A stretch of DNA of 64,000 bases from Methanolobus sp. WCC4 (GCF_038022665.1 NZ_CP150629.1:1222480-1286479); one strand, 5' to 3'. Positions 10,671 through 18,238 are shown, counted from the stretch's first letter. Notes: generated by a model not told the origin, from the letters alone. Numbers and translations are program-made.

Positions 10671-10814
10671 ATGGTTACACAAATACAGTTAGAGCAGAAG
10701 GATAATGCTACACCTGTCCGGTCAGCAATTGCTGATGACCCCTGCGTGAGAAAAGAAGATGAAGGATTCTATTCATCCTGTGGTCAGGCATATATCCGGA
10801 TCGACAGAAATTAG
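10671..10814 (+). CDS. 47-residue small protein with two cysteines
   Basis: A short frame begins at ATG 10671, preceded by GAGGG with 8-base spacing and by a TATA-like TTTATATATTA about 65 bases upstream, so it has its own promoter and ribosome site. The product is hydrophilic, begins MVTQIQLEQKDN and ends CGQAYIRIDRN, with cysteines at residues 28 and 39. I do not recognise a family. The segment PVRSAIADDPCVRKEDEG encodes a DNA palindrome TCAGCAATTGCTGA by coincidence. The longer frame starting at 10374 runs antisense through the HAD gene and was not used. Confidence 0.5.
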   Translation: MVTQIQLEQKDNATPVRSAIADDPCVRKEDEGFYSSCGQAYIRIDRN

Positions 10815-10885
10815 GGTAGGACTTTCTTCCTATATTCAGACGTCGGGCAATAGTCCCTACTTTCCATTTTTGCTTTTTTCATTCT

Positions 10886-11728
10886 TCACATGATCCTTTC
10901 AGATCTTTCCTTGTAGTGGGCGAAGAGTTCCTTCCCCCATGAGATCGCTGATCCTTCGGAACTTGATATGGTAGTACCATCGTATTTTCCAAAATTACCG
11001 GGTAGTGCCATTGAGAAGAACCTGTCACTTACAATGAGGTTCAGGGGTCTGACCTGCCCTTTGTAGACAAAGATGTTCGAACGTTCATCGCTGAAAAGGT
11101 TCTCTATCTCTTTTTCGTATTCCTCTCTCAGTGATTCGAAGATCGGATTGTCTGTCAGCAGTATATTGAGATTCTGTGGGACCTCTCCCCGGATGATCCT
11201 GTAGACATCTTCCGTCATTATCAGGTCGATCACACTTCCTTTTTCCATAAGACCGGAATATATGATGAGTTGTGCCGGATGATGCACCGGGACGAATGCC
11301 ATTATCTTTTCAGAACCATTTATTCTCTGTAGCATGTCTTCCTGTTGTTCGAATATATCGGGCATCTGTGGCTCACATATATCGCAGTTGACAAGTTCCC
11401 CTATCCTGTAGAGAAGTTCTTCCGGTATGGGTTTCAGATCATGTTTAAGCCAATAGTTCCTGTACTTCTCATGGGCTTCAAGGGTCATCAGGAGATCTTC
11501 CATATTCCTCACTATCACTTTTCCCATGGTCGTGAGGGTACAGGTTCCCTTATAGTATGTTATCAGATCCCATTCGACAAGCTTCTTTATCTGTGGTATC
11601 ATCGACTTCCATGGAAAGTCAAAAGCTGTCTTGATCTCATCCGAACTCTTTGCTCCGTCCTTCAGGAACAATAGTAACCCCTTCCTCTTCTCCGAAAGGA
11701 ATAGCGTATCGATCAAAGATGATCGCAT
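10886..11728 (-). CDS. FilR1/DUF1724-type winged-helix regulator
   Basis: The protein (280 residues) has an N-terminal winged helix (SSDEIKTAFDFPWKSMIPQIKKL, wing LITYYKGTCTLTTMG, residues 5-65) and a middle domain of the methanogenesis-regulator FilR1/DUF1724 kind (about residues 120-270). The family includes the Msr and MreA regulators of methyltransferase and acetoclastic genes in Methanosarcina. The ATG at 11728 follows AAGGGG at good spacing; an upstream ATG at 11761 would add an unlikely leader. No methyltransferase gene adjoins it, so the target is unknown. It is divergent from the cupredoxin-fold gene at 11948, across about 220 bases. Confidence 0.85.
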   Translation of the reverse strand: MRSSLIDTLFLSEKRKGLLLFLKDGAKSSDEIKTAFDFPWKSMIPQIKKLVEWDLITYYKGTCTLTTMGKVIVRNMEDLLMTLEAHEKYRNYWLKHDLKPIPEELLYRIGELVNCDICEPQMPDIFEQQEDMLQRINGSEKIMAFVPVHHPAQLIIYSGLMEKGSVIDLIMTEDVYRIIRGEVPQNLNILLTDNPIFESLREEYEKEIENLFSDERSNIFVYKGQVRPLNLIVSDRFFSMALPGNFGKYDGTTISSSEGSAISWGKELFAHYKERSERIM

Positions 11729-11947
11729 ATAAACCCCTTTTACATTTGCTTTTAAAGGCATATATAGTAATTGGAATATTGCTATTGATGAGGAACATAC
11801 AAATGATACATTCTTTTTCCAATGACGTTATCCTTTTCCAGGGCTGCCGATAAATTCGCACTACTGTTGCCATACCATGATGGTTTTGGCTATATCCCTT
11901 CAACTGAAAATATATTATGAGGAAGGGACCTCGGGAGGAATCGTCTA

Positions 11948-13087
11948 ATGGGAAATATCAGGACATCAGTACTAGTTTCAGTTCTATTCATAACAGTGAC
12001 ATTACTATTCACATCGGCATCATTGGCAGCAACAGGCGCAGGCATGTCAGAGACATCAACGGACTCTGATAACGGAAATTATGAATTCCTGATGGTAAGG
12101 GTCGTCACTCCGGGCTCACTGGAGGTCACGGTTGGTGATACAGTTACCTGGCGTAATCTTCAGCGCCCCAAGATGCCGATAGTTCTTGTGAGCATTGATG
12201 GTCTATGGGATGACCAGGTTATCTACTACGGTAAGATCTTCTCATATACATTTGAAGAGCCCGGAACCTATGCATTCACGGTTGAGGACAATCCTGCTAT
12301 GGCAGGAACTATAGTCGTATCTGAGAAAACGATGCGCTCGGCAGCCGATACATCTGAGGATGAGGGCATGATGGTACCGGAACCTGTGACTATGATGACA
12401 CAGTCTGTCGAACAGGTTCAGAGCCGTATGCAGCAACAGATGATCGATGATCGTAATGAGTTCCTTATCGTCCGCACCCTGACACCCACTTCAATGGAGG
12501 TCTATGCAGGTGAGACCGTCACCTGGCGTAACCTTCAGCGTCCCAAGATGCCTGTGGTGCTCATAAGCGATGAGGGTCTGTGGGATGATGAGACCATCTA
12601 TTATGGTAAGATCTTCTCCTATACCTTTGATGAGCCCGGAACCTATAGTTTCAGTATTCAGGACCATCCTGAGATGGCAGGAACCATTGTGGTCTCAGAG
12701 GAAAGGATGACATCTGTGGAAGATGAGGATATGGATGGGATGATGGTAGCACCCGGGCCTGTAATGATGAAGGAAGGCGAGGAGGTCGGAACCATGGAAC
12801 AGGTCAGGGTACGCGAGATGGAGCAAACGAGGCAATATAACTATGAGTTCCTTCTCGTCCGTGTGGCAACCCCTGAATCGATGGAGATCGAAGCAGGCGA
12901 GACGGTTACATGGAGAAATCTCCAGCGTCCAAAGTTCCCTCTGGTACTTGTGAGTGATGATGGACTCTGGGACGACCAGACCATCTATTATGGTAAGATC
13001 TTCTCCTATACGTTCGAGAATTCAGGAACTTACAAGTTCAGTGTTCAGGGAAATCCTGCAATGGCAGGGACTATCGTTGTAAAATAG
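11948..13087 (+). CDS. secreted protein with three degenerate cupredoxin domains
   Basis: Signal peptide (residues 1-27, ending SLAA), then three tandem copies of an 80-residue cupredoxin-like domain at about 46-124, 171-249 and 300-379, joined by acidic, Met- and Glu-rich linkers. Each copy has VTWRNLQRPK, YYGKIFSYTF and MAGTIVV, the framework of plastocyanin-type beta sandwiches. The usual copper ligands are lost: there is no cysteine at all, the first histidine position reads RPK, and only repeat 2 keeps a His (QDHPEM); the terminal Met is kept. So copper binding is unlikely or of a different kind. It is probably an extracellular structural or binding protein. SD-like GGGAGGAA precedes the ATG. 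Confidence 0.8.
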   Translation: MGNIRTSVLVSVLFITVTLLFTSASLAATGAGMSETSTDSDNGNYEFLMVRVVTPGSLEVTVGDTVTWRNLQRPKMPIVLVSIDGLWDDQVIYYGKIFSYTFEEPGTYAFTVEDNPAMAGTIVVSEKTMRSAADTSEDEGMMVPEPVTMMTQSVEQVQSRMQQQMIDDRNEFLIVRTLTPTSMEVYAGETVTWRNLQRPKMPVVLISDEGLWDDETIYYGKIFSYTFDEPGTYSFSIQDHPEMAGTIVVSEERMTSVEDEDMDGMMVAPGPVMMKEGEEVGTMEQVRVREMEQTRQYNYEFLLVRVATPESMEIEAGETVTWRNLQRPKFPLVLVSDDGLWDDQTIYYGKIFSYTFENSGTYKFSVQGNPAMAGTIVVK

Positions 13088-13091
13088 ATAT

Positions 13092-13125
13092 GGAAAGGCA
13101 AATTTCAACCTTTCCTCCTTTTTTA
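13092..13125 (+). terminator. terminator of the cupredoxin-fold gene
   Basis: GGAAAGG (13092-13098) pairs with CCTTTCC (13109-13115), followed by TCCTTTTTTATC. Position directly after the stop and the U-tract fit a terminator; the convergent hydrolase gene ends at 13134, only 9 bases further on. Confidence 0.65.
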
Positions 13126-13133
13126 TCTTCATT

Positions 13134-14075
13134 TTATTGGAATATTATCGCCAGTTCGTTTTGCAGGTCATCTGCCATCAATGCGGAATACCCGTGTGTG
13201 CTGCCATTCACATGATAGAACGCCTTTGGTTCATTCGCTTTATCGAAGGTCTTCTGTGCCGTTTCAAAAGGAATGATACTGTCATTGACCGAATGGAACA
13301 TCACAATTCTTCGGGGTGCAATATCTGCAAGGTAGTTATCAGGGTCTATGGACCTGTAGAAACGATATGCTTCAAGGTCAATGCTCTCATCGACAACTAT
13401 GTTATCCATGTCATATCCGCTTGTGCTGATGGCAACAACACCTTTTATATCCGGGTCGATAGCTGTGGCAATGATGGCGAACCTGCCTCCGTTGCTCAGT
13501 CCCAGCATTGCGATGTTCTGGCTGTCAACTCCTGACTGTTCACCGAGGACGTCTGCAGCAACCATTGCGTCATGGACCATCATATATTCCACCGGCTCCT
13601 CACCACTCATGAACAGCTCAAGGTCGCCCTGTGGGTCAATTCCTCCAAGATTCCTCTGGTCTATGGTTATGGATGCGTACCCGATCTCTGCGAGCAATTC
13701 AGGAATAGCGGTCTGCTGCTCCTTGGAAACACCTGCTCCCGGAAGTACGACGACACCGGGTACGGTTGTATCCTGATCCGGTAATCGTATCAGTGCTTCT
13801 ATATCAGAGTCCCTGCTTTTGAAGGTCGATGTCTTTACAGTTGTATTGTCATCATTGATCTCAAGACGGCTGACGCTATATTCAGTTTCATCGATATGTG
13901 AATAGGAAAGGATCCCATCATCTGAAACTGACCACTCCTCCTCGTCAGAGCTAAGGCTCACTCCAATGACACCAGCTGCCATGAGCAGAATGCCTATTGC
14001 AAGTGGCAGCAATTTGACATTTATCTTCTGTTCCGGTGCCTTTCTTTTTCCTTTGTTGATGTGATGCTTGCTCAT
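13134..14075 (-). CDS. membrane-anchored alpha/beta hydrolase
   Basis: A 313-residue protein with a basic N-terminus and one membrane helix (residues about 22-42), then an extracytoplasmic alpha/beta hydrolase domain. The nucleophile elbow is GLSNGGRFA (GxSxG), the acid is in VNDSIIPFE and the base in GSTHGYS near the C-terminus, so the catalytic triad is complete. The family resembles dienelactone hydrolases and S15-like peptidases (VVLPGAGVSKEQQ, oxyanion region). Substrate unknown. tRNA-Arg lies 20 bases upstream of its start and is read in the same direction. Confidence 0.8.
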   Translation of the reverse strand: MSKHHINKGKRKAPEQKINVKLLPLAIGILLMAAGVIGVSLSSDEEEWSVSDDGILSYSHIDETEYSVSRLEINDDNTTVKTSTFKSRDSDIEALIRLPDQDTTVPGVVVLPGAGVSKEQQTAIPELLAEIGYASITIDQRNLGGIDPQGDLELFMSGEEPVEYMMVHDAMVAADVLGEQSGVDSQNIAMLGLSNGGRFAIIATAIDPDIKGVVAISTSGYDMDNIVVDESIDLEAYRFYRSIDPDNYLADIAPRRIVMFHSVNDSIIPFETAQKTFDKANEPKAFYHVNGSTHGYSALMADDLQNELAIIFQ

Positions 14076-14095
14076 AGGATCACTCGATGTTTGTA

Positions 14096-14167
14096 CGAAC
14101 CTGCCGGGAATCGAACCCGGGTTCTAAGCTCCGGAGGCTAAAGTGATATCCACTACACTACAGGTCC
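14096..14167 (-). tRNA. tRNA-Arg (anticodon CCG)
   Basis: On the minus strand the acceptor arm GGACCTG pairs with CAGGTTC (one G-U), the D stem is GTG/CAC, the anticodon loop CTCCGGA gives CCG, and the T arm CCGGG-TTCGATT-CCCGG is perfect; the discriminator is G and CCA is not encoded. The anticodon stem TTAGC/GCTTA has one U-U mismatch (position 28-42), which is unusual but does not break the fold. Codon read: CGG. A TATA-like ATTATATTTATG lies about 40 bases upstream. Confidence 0.93.
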
Positions 14168-14337
14168 ACTATGTTGATGTAGGTCCATTCTGGATGTTTC
14201 TCATTGAACATAAATATAATGTTGGTCAATGTTGGTTCTATTCTGGCTTGTTGAGTATGGTCGGTTTTGTACATATGTATTCAATGTAGTATCATTCTGA
14301 TTCATTTAGCATACATACGAACAAAAACCCTTAAATA

Positions 14338-14349
14338 TCACAATTGTGT
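14338..14349. promoter_or_regulatory. TCAC-N4-GTGA-type operator, site 1
   Basis: TCACAATTGTGT, one mismatch from the palindrome TCACAATTGTGA at 17220. It overlaps the end of a TATA box (TTAAATAT, 14331-14338) on the plus strand, so binding would block transcription towards the MoaD-like gene. Confidence 0.6.
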
Positions 14350-14360
14350 ATTAGTAGTAT

Positions 14361-14372
14361 TCACGATCGTGA
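14361..14372. promoter_or_regulatory. TCAC-N4-GTGA-type operator, site 2
   Basis: TCACGATCGTGA is a perfect palindrome with the same outer half-sites as site 1 and a different centre (GATC for AATT). Centre-to-centre distance from site 1 is 23 bases, about two helical turns, and it covers the expected transcription start. Confidence 0.5.
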
Positions 14373-14384
14373 TGAAAAACGTAT

Positions 14385-14507
14385 ACCAAGGTTACAGGGT
14401 GGCTATACTATTGGCGGCATAGCTACTCTTTACCGTTGTACCATGCCTTGGCTTTGTGGTCTGATCCACATGAATCCTTCAGATGTGTTGGGGCATTCAA
14501 TGCCCCA
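14385..14507 (+). ncRNA. candidate structured leader or small RNA upstream of the MoaD-like gene
   Basis: This gene-free stretch can fold into an ordered set of helices: CCAAGG (14386-14391) with CCTTGG (14446-14451) closing an inner 11-bp stem 14396-14406/14419-14429 with a 12-base loop; then a 5-bp hairpin TGTGG/CCACA (14455-14470); then a 9-bp hairpin TGGGGCATT/AATGCCCCA (14489-14507). A TATA box at 14331 would start transcription near 14360, giving either a leader of about 215 bases for the gene at 14577 or a separate RNA, since a second TATA-like TTTAAA lies at 14532. I recognise no known riboswitch or sRNA family. The ORF at 14344-14580 through it looks random. Confidence 0.4.
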
Positions 14508-14576
14508 TCCAAAAACGTACTCTCCTGAAAGTTTAAACCCCTTGTTTTATTTATTATCACGACAACAGGCTACAAT

Positions 14577-14771
14577 ATGAAAATAAGACTCCCCTCGGGC
14601 AAGATAGAAGATATGGACCTCGGTCCACTTACTGTTGAAGAATTATTGAGCAAGCTGAATATCAGTCAGGGTGAGGTACTGGTATCACGCGATGGCCAGA
14701 TCATCCCTGAGGATGCCGTTCTCAATTCCGATGATAATGTACGCATAATGCAGGTTGTGTTCGGAGGCTAG
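14577..14771 (+). CDS. ubiquitin-like sulfur carrier (MoaD/ThiS/SAMP family)
   Basis: A 64-residue protein starting MKIRLPSGK and ending IMQVVFGG. The short beta-grasp pattern, the LTVEELLSKLNIS helix and the C-terminal diglycine are the marks of MoaD, ThiS and archaeal SAMP carriers, in which the terminal glycine is adenylated by an E1-like enzyme and then thiocarboxylated. The E1-like MoeB/ThiF at 17484 and MoaE at 18239 lie nearby, so a role as MoaD in molybdopterin synthase is the best guess; thiamine or tRNA thiolation, or protein tagging, remain possible. It is convergent with fdhD and has its own promoter region with two TCAC-N4-GTGA sites. Confidence 0.85.
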   Translation: MKIRLPSGKIEDMDLGPLTVEELLSKLNISQGEVLVSRDGQIIPEDAVLNSDDNVRIMQVVFGG

Positions 14772-14788
14772 ACCGCACAGCCTGACTA

Positions 14789-15610
14789 TCATACAACTTT
14801 TTCTTCATTCGTTCCCTCAACAGGTTTAGAGCTGTCAAGAGCCTCACATACTGGCTCTGGTATGCCTGTGATCCTCTTTCCCAATGAGTAAACGTTCATC
14901 TTCTTGCTTCTGACAAAACCGACTATGGTAAGTCCACGGGACCTTGCGATATCTATTGCAAGGGTGGTCGTTGCGCCCCTTGAGACAACTATGGGAATGT
15001 TGGCTGTCAGGCATTTCCTTACCATCTCCGATGATATCCTGCCGGAGCAGATGATATATGTCCTTGAAAGGTCGATGCCTCTCTCAAGCGCATAACCTAT
15101 GATCTTGTCCAGTGCATTGTGCCTGCCAATATCCTCAACAACACAGACCTTTCCTTCGGCGTTGTAAAGTCCTACCACATGTATGCCGCCGGTCAGGACA
15201 TGAAGTTCTGAATCAAGAGCCTCTTTGACCGATCCACGTATGACTCCTGCATCAAGTGTCAGGTCTGAGCTGATCTGCGGAAGCTTGGCTATGTCAAGAT
15301 AGGACATCGAGCCGCCACAACCACTCAGGACGGTCTTCTTTGAAACAAGGATCTTGAAAGGGCTCTTTGTCAGGACACCTGCATCAGTACCCTCTATCTT
15401 GATAGATTCGATCTCATCCACATCCTTGATGATCCCTTCCGTATAGAGGAAACCAAGCACGAATTCCCTGAGCATATCAGGACTGATCATGGCTGTCAGG
15501 GCATGTCTTCCGTTAACTTTCACGGCAAGGGGCATTTCCTCTATGACCTGGTGCTCTTCCAGTTCAAAGGAATCTGCGTCTCCTTTGATGCAATCAACTT
15601 CTCTGTACAT
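14789..15610 (-). CDS. fdhD: FdhD sulfurtransferase for Mo/W-bisPGD enzymes
   Basis: The 273-residue protein matches FdhD: N-terminal MPLAVKVNGRHALTAMISPDMLREFVLGFLYTEGII, the central cysteine motif LSGCGGSMS, and the C-terminal CVVEDIGRHNALDKIIG and SEMVRKCLTANIPIVVSRGATT segments. FdhD receives sulfur from a cysteine desulfurase and places it on the Mo/W-bis-pyranopterin cofactor, activating formate dehydrogenase-type enzymes; in a methanogen formylmethanofuran dehydrogenase is a likely client. The start codon immediately follows the sufS stop, with no intergenic base, so sulfur donor and acceptor are made together. The usual CxxC appears as a single cysteine followed by GG. Confidence 0.92.
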   Translation of the reverse strand: MYREVDCIKGDADSFELEEHQVIEEMPLAVKVNGRHALTAMISPDMLREFVLGFLYTEGIIKDVDEIESIKIEGTDAGVLTKSPFKILVSKKTVLSGCGGSMSYLDIAKLPQISSDLTLDAGVIRGSVKEALDSELHVLTGGIHVVGLYNAEGKVCVVEDIGRHNALDKIIGYALERGIDLSRTYIICSGRISSEMVRKCLTANIPIVVSRGATTTLAIDIARSRGLTIVGFVRSKKMNVYSLGKRITGIPEPVCEALDSSKPVEGTNEEKVV

Positions 15611-16792
15611 TCATAATCTCCTTACCATCTCTTTCATGGTCTCTATCAGTCTGTCAACCTCTTCTTTTGTATTATAAAGGTAAAGGCTTGCACGTACCGT
15701 TCCACCTTCGAGTCCCAGATGGTTCATAAGTGGCTGGCAACAATGTTCTCCTGATCTTACCATGATGGCTGCCCCTTCATCAAGGATATGTGCGACTTCA
15801 TGCGGATGCAGTCCGTCAACATTGAATGAGACAACTCCTATCCTGTTGTCATCTCCAGGGCCGTAGACTGTCACTTTATCTGTGTCCCTCAGTCCTTCAA
15901 GCAGTCTTTTTGTGAGTATTTCCTCATGCTCTTTTATCTTTGACATGCCGATATCTTCAAGGTAATCCACTGCTCTGGCAAGTCCTATCATCCCGGAGAT
16001 GTTCGGGGTTCCGGCCTCATATCTCTCATAGCCATCGACAGTGGTGTATCCGCTTACTGATACCTTATCTATCATTCCGCCACCAAGTAGCAGTGGGTTG
16101 ATATCTTCCTCTTTCATCCACAATATGCCTGTTCCGGTAGGTCCAAGCATCTTATGTCCCGAAAAACAGAGATAGTCACACCCGAGTTCTTTCACATCTG
16201 TAGGCATGTGCGGGACAGCTTGCGCACCATCAACAAGCAGTTTTACACCTTTCTCATGGCATATCTCAGCTATTTCCTTTACAGGGAGCAGGTTACCAAG
16301 GACGTTTGATGCCTGTGTGACCGCAACTATCCTTGTCCTTTCATTGATCGTATTCCTGATCTCCTCTATGTCGATAGAACCATCAGGCTCTGTGTTCACC
16401 ACTGAAACATCCACTCCTCTGTTTCGCAGGCGCATCCAGGGGAGAAAATTAGAATGATGTTCAAGGACCGTGGTCACTACGTTGTCACCTTTGTTCCATT
16501 TCATCCCACAGGCGACCATATTGATGGCTTCGGTGGTATTCTTTGTCAGGACAGTGGTGCCATCCTCTCCTCCGATGAAGCCGGATACCTTTTCATGGGC
16601 ATGCCAGTATTTCTGTGAGGATATGTTCGTTAGCCTGTGTACCCCTCTTCCAACATTGGCACGGTATATCCTTTCGAACTCGTTCGTTGCGTTCACTACC
16701 TGTTCAGGTGAAAGACTGGTTGCGGCACTGTCCATATAGGTTATGTCTGCAAGAATGGGGAAATCATTTCGTATACTATCTACGTTAAGCAT
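15611..16792 (-). CDS. sufS: SufS-type cysteine desulfurase
   Basis: A 393-residue aminotransferase-fold enzyme: PLP lysine in FSGHKMLGPTG (Lys214), phosphate-binding TTEAINMVA, DGAQAVPHM, and the sulfur-accepting cysteine in RSGEHCCQPL (Cys351), on the short loop typical of group II (SufS/CsdA) desulfurases. It converts cysteine to alanine and an enzyme persulfide, the sulfur source for iron-sulfur clusters, FdhD and the E1/MoaD system. The gene lies between the small HTH regulator and fdhD on the minus strand and forms one transcription unit with them. No SufU or SufE is visible here. A start at 16792 (MLNVDSIRNDFP) agrees with family length. Confidence 0.93.
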   Translation of the reverse strand: MLNVDSIRNDFPILADITYMDSAATSLSPEQVVNATNEFERIYRANVGRGVHRLTNISSQKYWHAHEKVSGFIGGEDGTTVLTKNTTEAINMVACGMKWNKGDNVVTTVLEHHSNFLPWMRLRNRGVDVSVVNTEPDGSIDIEEIRNTINERTRIVAVTQASNVLGNLLPVKEIAEICHEKGVKLLVDGAQAVPHMPTDVKELGCDYLCFSGHKMLGPTGTGILWMKEEDINPLLLGGGMIDKVSVSGYTTVDGYERYEAGTPNISGMIGLARAVDYLEDIGMSKIKEHEEILTKRLLEGLRDTDKVTVYGPGDDNRIGVVSFNVDGLHPHEVAHILDEGAAIMVRSGEHCCQPLMNHLGLEGGTVRASLYLYNTKEEVDRLIETMKEMVRRL

Positions 16793-16846
16793 TCTGTTCC
16801 ACCCGATGTATCAGGGTCTGTAATGAAGAATGGTATTTTTTACTTC

Positions 16847-17167
16847 TCACTCTTCGGTGCCAGTTCCGCATTGCCCTTCGTCCTGACGCAATTGCCGGCA
16901 GATCTCGCAGATCCTTCCCGAAAGGTCATCAACAGTACCTTTCTGCATATCTTCTGCGAGGGTATGTATGGCGCTTTTGATATCATCATCAAAAACAATA
17001 CGATAGCCTCTTTTCTTTGAAAGGTACTGTGAAACGGCTGAAGGTGCCATGTCAAGTTCTCTGGCCACTTCCTGTTGTGAAAGGCCGCAATTGACAAGTT
17101 CTTCTGCGATAGCTGCCCTGATGGCCGGCAACACATCCCAGACTATTCTTTGACAGGGTAATTTCAT
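16847..17167 (-). CDS. XRE-like HTH regulator with C-terminal cysteine cluster (COG2522-like)
   Basis: A 106-residue protein. Residues about 11-55 contain a helix-turn-helix (CGLSQQEVARELDMAPSAVSQYLSKKRG), as in the archaeal COG2522 group. Cysteines occur at 5, 27, 87, 90 and 100; the last three form CEICRQLRQDEGQC, a CxxC-x9-C set suited to a metal or iron-sulfur cluster. It is the first gene of the unit regulator-sufS-fdhD and has a perfect palindrome TCACAATTGTGA at 17220-17231, 15 bases downstream of its own TATA-like element, so autoregulation is likely. The same motif precedes moeB, nadA and the MoaD-like gene. A sulfur or Fe-S sensing repressor is inferred, not shown. Confidence 0.8.
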   Translation of the reverse strand: MKLPCQRIVWDVLPAIRAAIAEELVNCGLSQQEVARELDMAPSAVSQYLSKKRGYRIVFDDDIKSAIHTLAEDMQKGTVDDLSGRICEICRQLRQDEGQCGTGTEE

Positions 17168-17219
17168 GGTCCTTAGTTCCTGTGCATCATTAATATGTAT
17201 TTCCTGCTATGGATATGAC

Positions 17220-17231
17220 TCACAATTGTGA
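17220..17231. promoter_or_regulatory. TCACAATTGTGA operator of the regulator-sufS-fdhD unit
   Basis: Perfect 12-bp palindrome. For the minus-strand unit the TATA-like element is at 17246-17252 and the start codon at 17167, so the palindrome covers the expected transcription start. Related sites: 14338, 14361, 17340 and 19666. Confidence 0.65.
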
Positions 17232-17339
17232 ATAGGTTTTCGATCTTAAAAGTCTTTTCTGTTCTTTTTCCTTTTCCAATCCATTTTTCATTTTGGGAGT
17301 GTCTTAACTGTCTTTGCCCCGTACAATAGTATTATATAT

Positions 17340-17351
17340 TCACAATTGTTA
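17340..17351. promoter_or_regulatory. TCACAATTGTTA operator of moeB-moaE
   Basis: One mismatch from the palindrome at 17220. It directly abuts a TATA box (TTATATA, 17332-17338) on the plus strand, 133 bases upstream of the moeB start. The divergent gap 17168-17483 thus holds two back-to-back promoters, each with one copy; I see nothing else coding in it. Confidence 0.6.
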
Positions 17352-17483
17352 ATATCGGGATGACCGGTTATATTCTGTCTCGTACAGATATCCGGTCAGG
17401 GTCAAAAGAGATAAGCTTTGACCTCATATTATTTACTTATCCAGTCATATATCTAATATTTACAGGCTTTAAGGACACATCTC

Positions 17484-18233
17484 ATGTTTAGCGACGATGA
17501 ACTTGAACGTTACAGCAGGCAGATCATGCTCTTTGGTGAGGATGGCCAGAAGAGGTTAAAGGACGCAACGGTCTTCATTGCAGGTGCAGGGGGGCTGGGT
17601 TGTCCGGTAGCGCTCTATCTTGCAGCTGCCGGGGTAGGGAACCTGAGGATCGCGGACCGCGATACCGTGGAGCGGACCAACCTAAACAGGCAGGTGCTTC
17701 ACTGGGAAACGGACATTGGCAGGGAGAAAGTACTTTCAGTTGAAGAGAAACTTCGTGATATAAATCCCCACATCAATATCGATACATTCCATATCACCAT
17801 AGATGATTCCAATGTAATGGAACTGGTAGGTGATGCTGACATCATAGTTGATGCAATGGACAACTATCCTGTACGTTATCTTCTGAACAAGGTCGCCTAC
17901 GAGAAAGGTCTTCCACTTATCCATGGTGCTATCCGTGGTTTTGACGGCCAGGCTATGACCATAGTTCCGGGGAAAAGCGCCTGTTTTAACTGTGTATTCC
18001 CATCGCCCCCGCCTGTGGAAGTATTTCCTGTGGTAGGTGTGACTCCCGGTATTATAGCAATGGTACAGGTAAATGAGGCTATCAAATGTCTTCTCAGGAA
18101 GGGTGACCTCCTTACAGACCGGCTGATGATATGGAACGGTCTGTGTTCTGAAATGGAATACATGAGAGTGTCAAAGAGATGCGACTGCAAGATATGTGGA
18201 ACTGAGCCAGATCCAAAAGACAAACAGGAGTGA
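17484..18233 (+). CDS. moeB: E1-like adenylyltransferase (MoeB/ThiF/HesA)
   Basis: A 249-residue enzyme with the E1 nucleotide motif FIAGAGGLGCPVALYLAAAGVG, the adjacent acid/arginine set ADRDTVERTNLNRQ, and MDNYPVRYLLN. Two CxxC-type pairs (CFNC and CDCKIC near the C-terminus) form the structural zinc site of MoeB and ThiF. It adenylates the C-terminal glycine of a ubiquitin-like carrier; the candidate partner is the diglycine protein at 14577. MoaE follows five bases downstream, which favours a molybdopterin role, although archaeal E1 proteins often serve several carriers. The promoter carries a TCACAATTGTTA site abutting its TATA box. Confidence 0.9.
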   Translation: MFSDDELERYSRQIMLFGEDGQKRLKDATVFIAGAGGLGCPVALYLAAAGVGNLRIADRDTVERTNLNRQVLHWETDIGREKVLSVEEKLRDINPHINIDTFHITIDDSNVMELVGDADIIVDAMDNYPVRYLLNKVAYEKGLPLIHGAIRGFDGQAMTIVPGKSACFNCVFPSPPPVEVFPVVGVTPGIIAMVQVNEAIKCLLRKGDLLTDRLMIWNGLCSEMEYMRVSKRCDCKICGTEPDPKDKQE

Positions 18234-18238
18234 TGCTT

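Noticed and set aside
10722-10735. 14-bp palindrome TCAGCAATTGCTGA
   Set aside because: It lies inside the small coding frame (S-A-I-A-D) with no promoter next to it; probably coincidence.
14385-14507. Known Moco/tungsten riboswitch
   Set aside because: The helices do not match the Moco RNA pattern I know and that class is not known from archaea; only a generic structured RNA can be claimed.
14344-14580. Plus-strand ORF of 78 codons through the structured segment
   Set aside because: No ribosome site, random-looking composition, and it ends on the start of the MoaD-like gene; RNA structure explains the stretch better.
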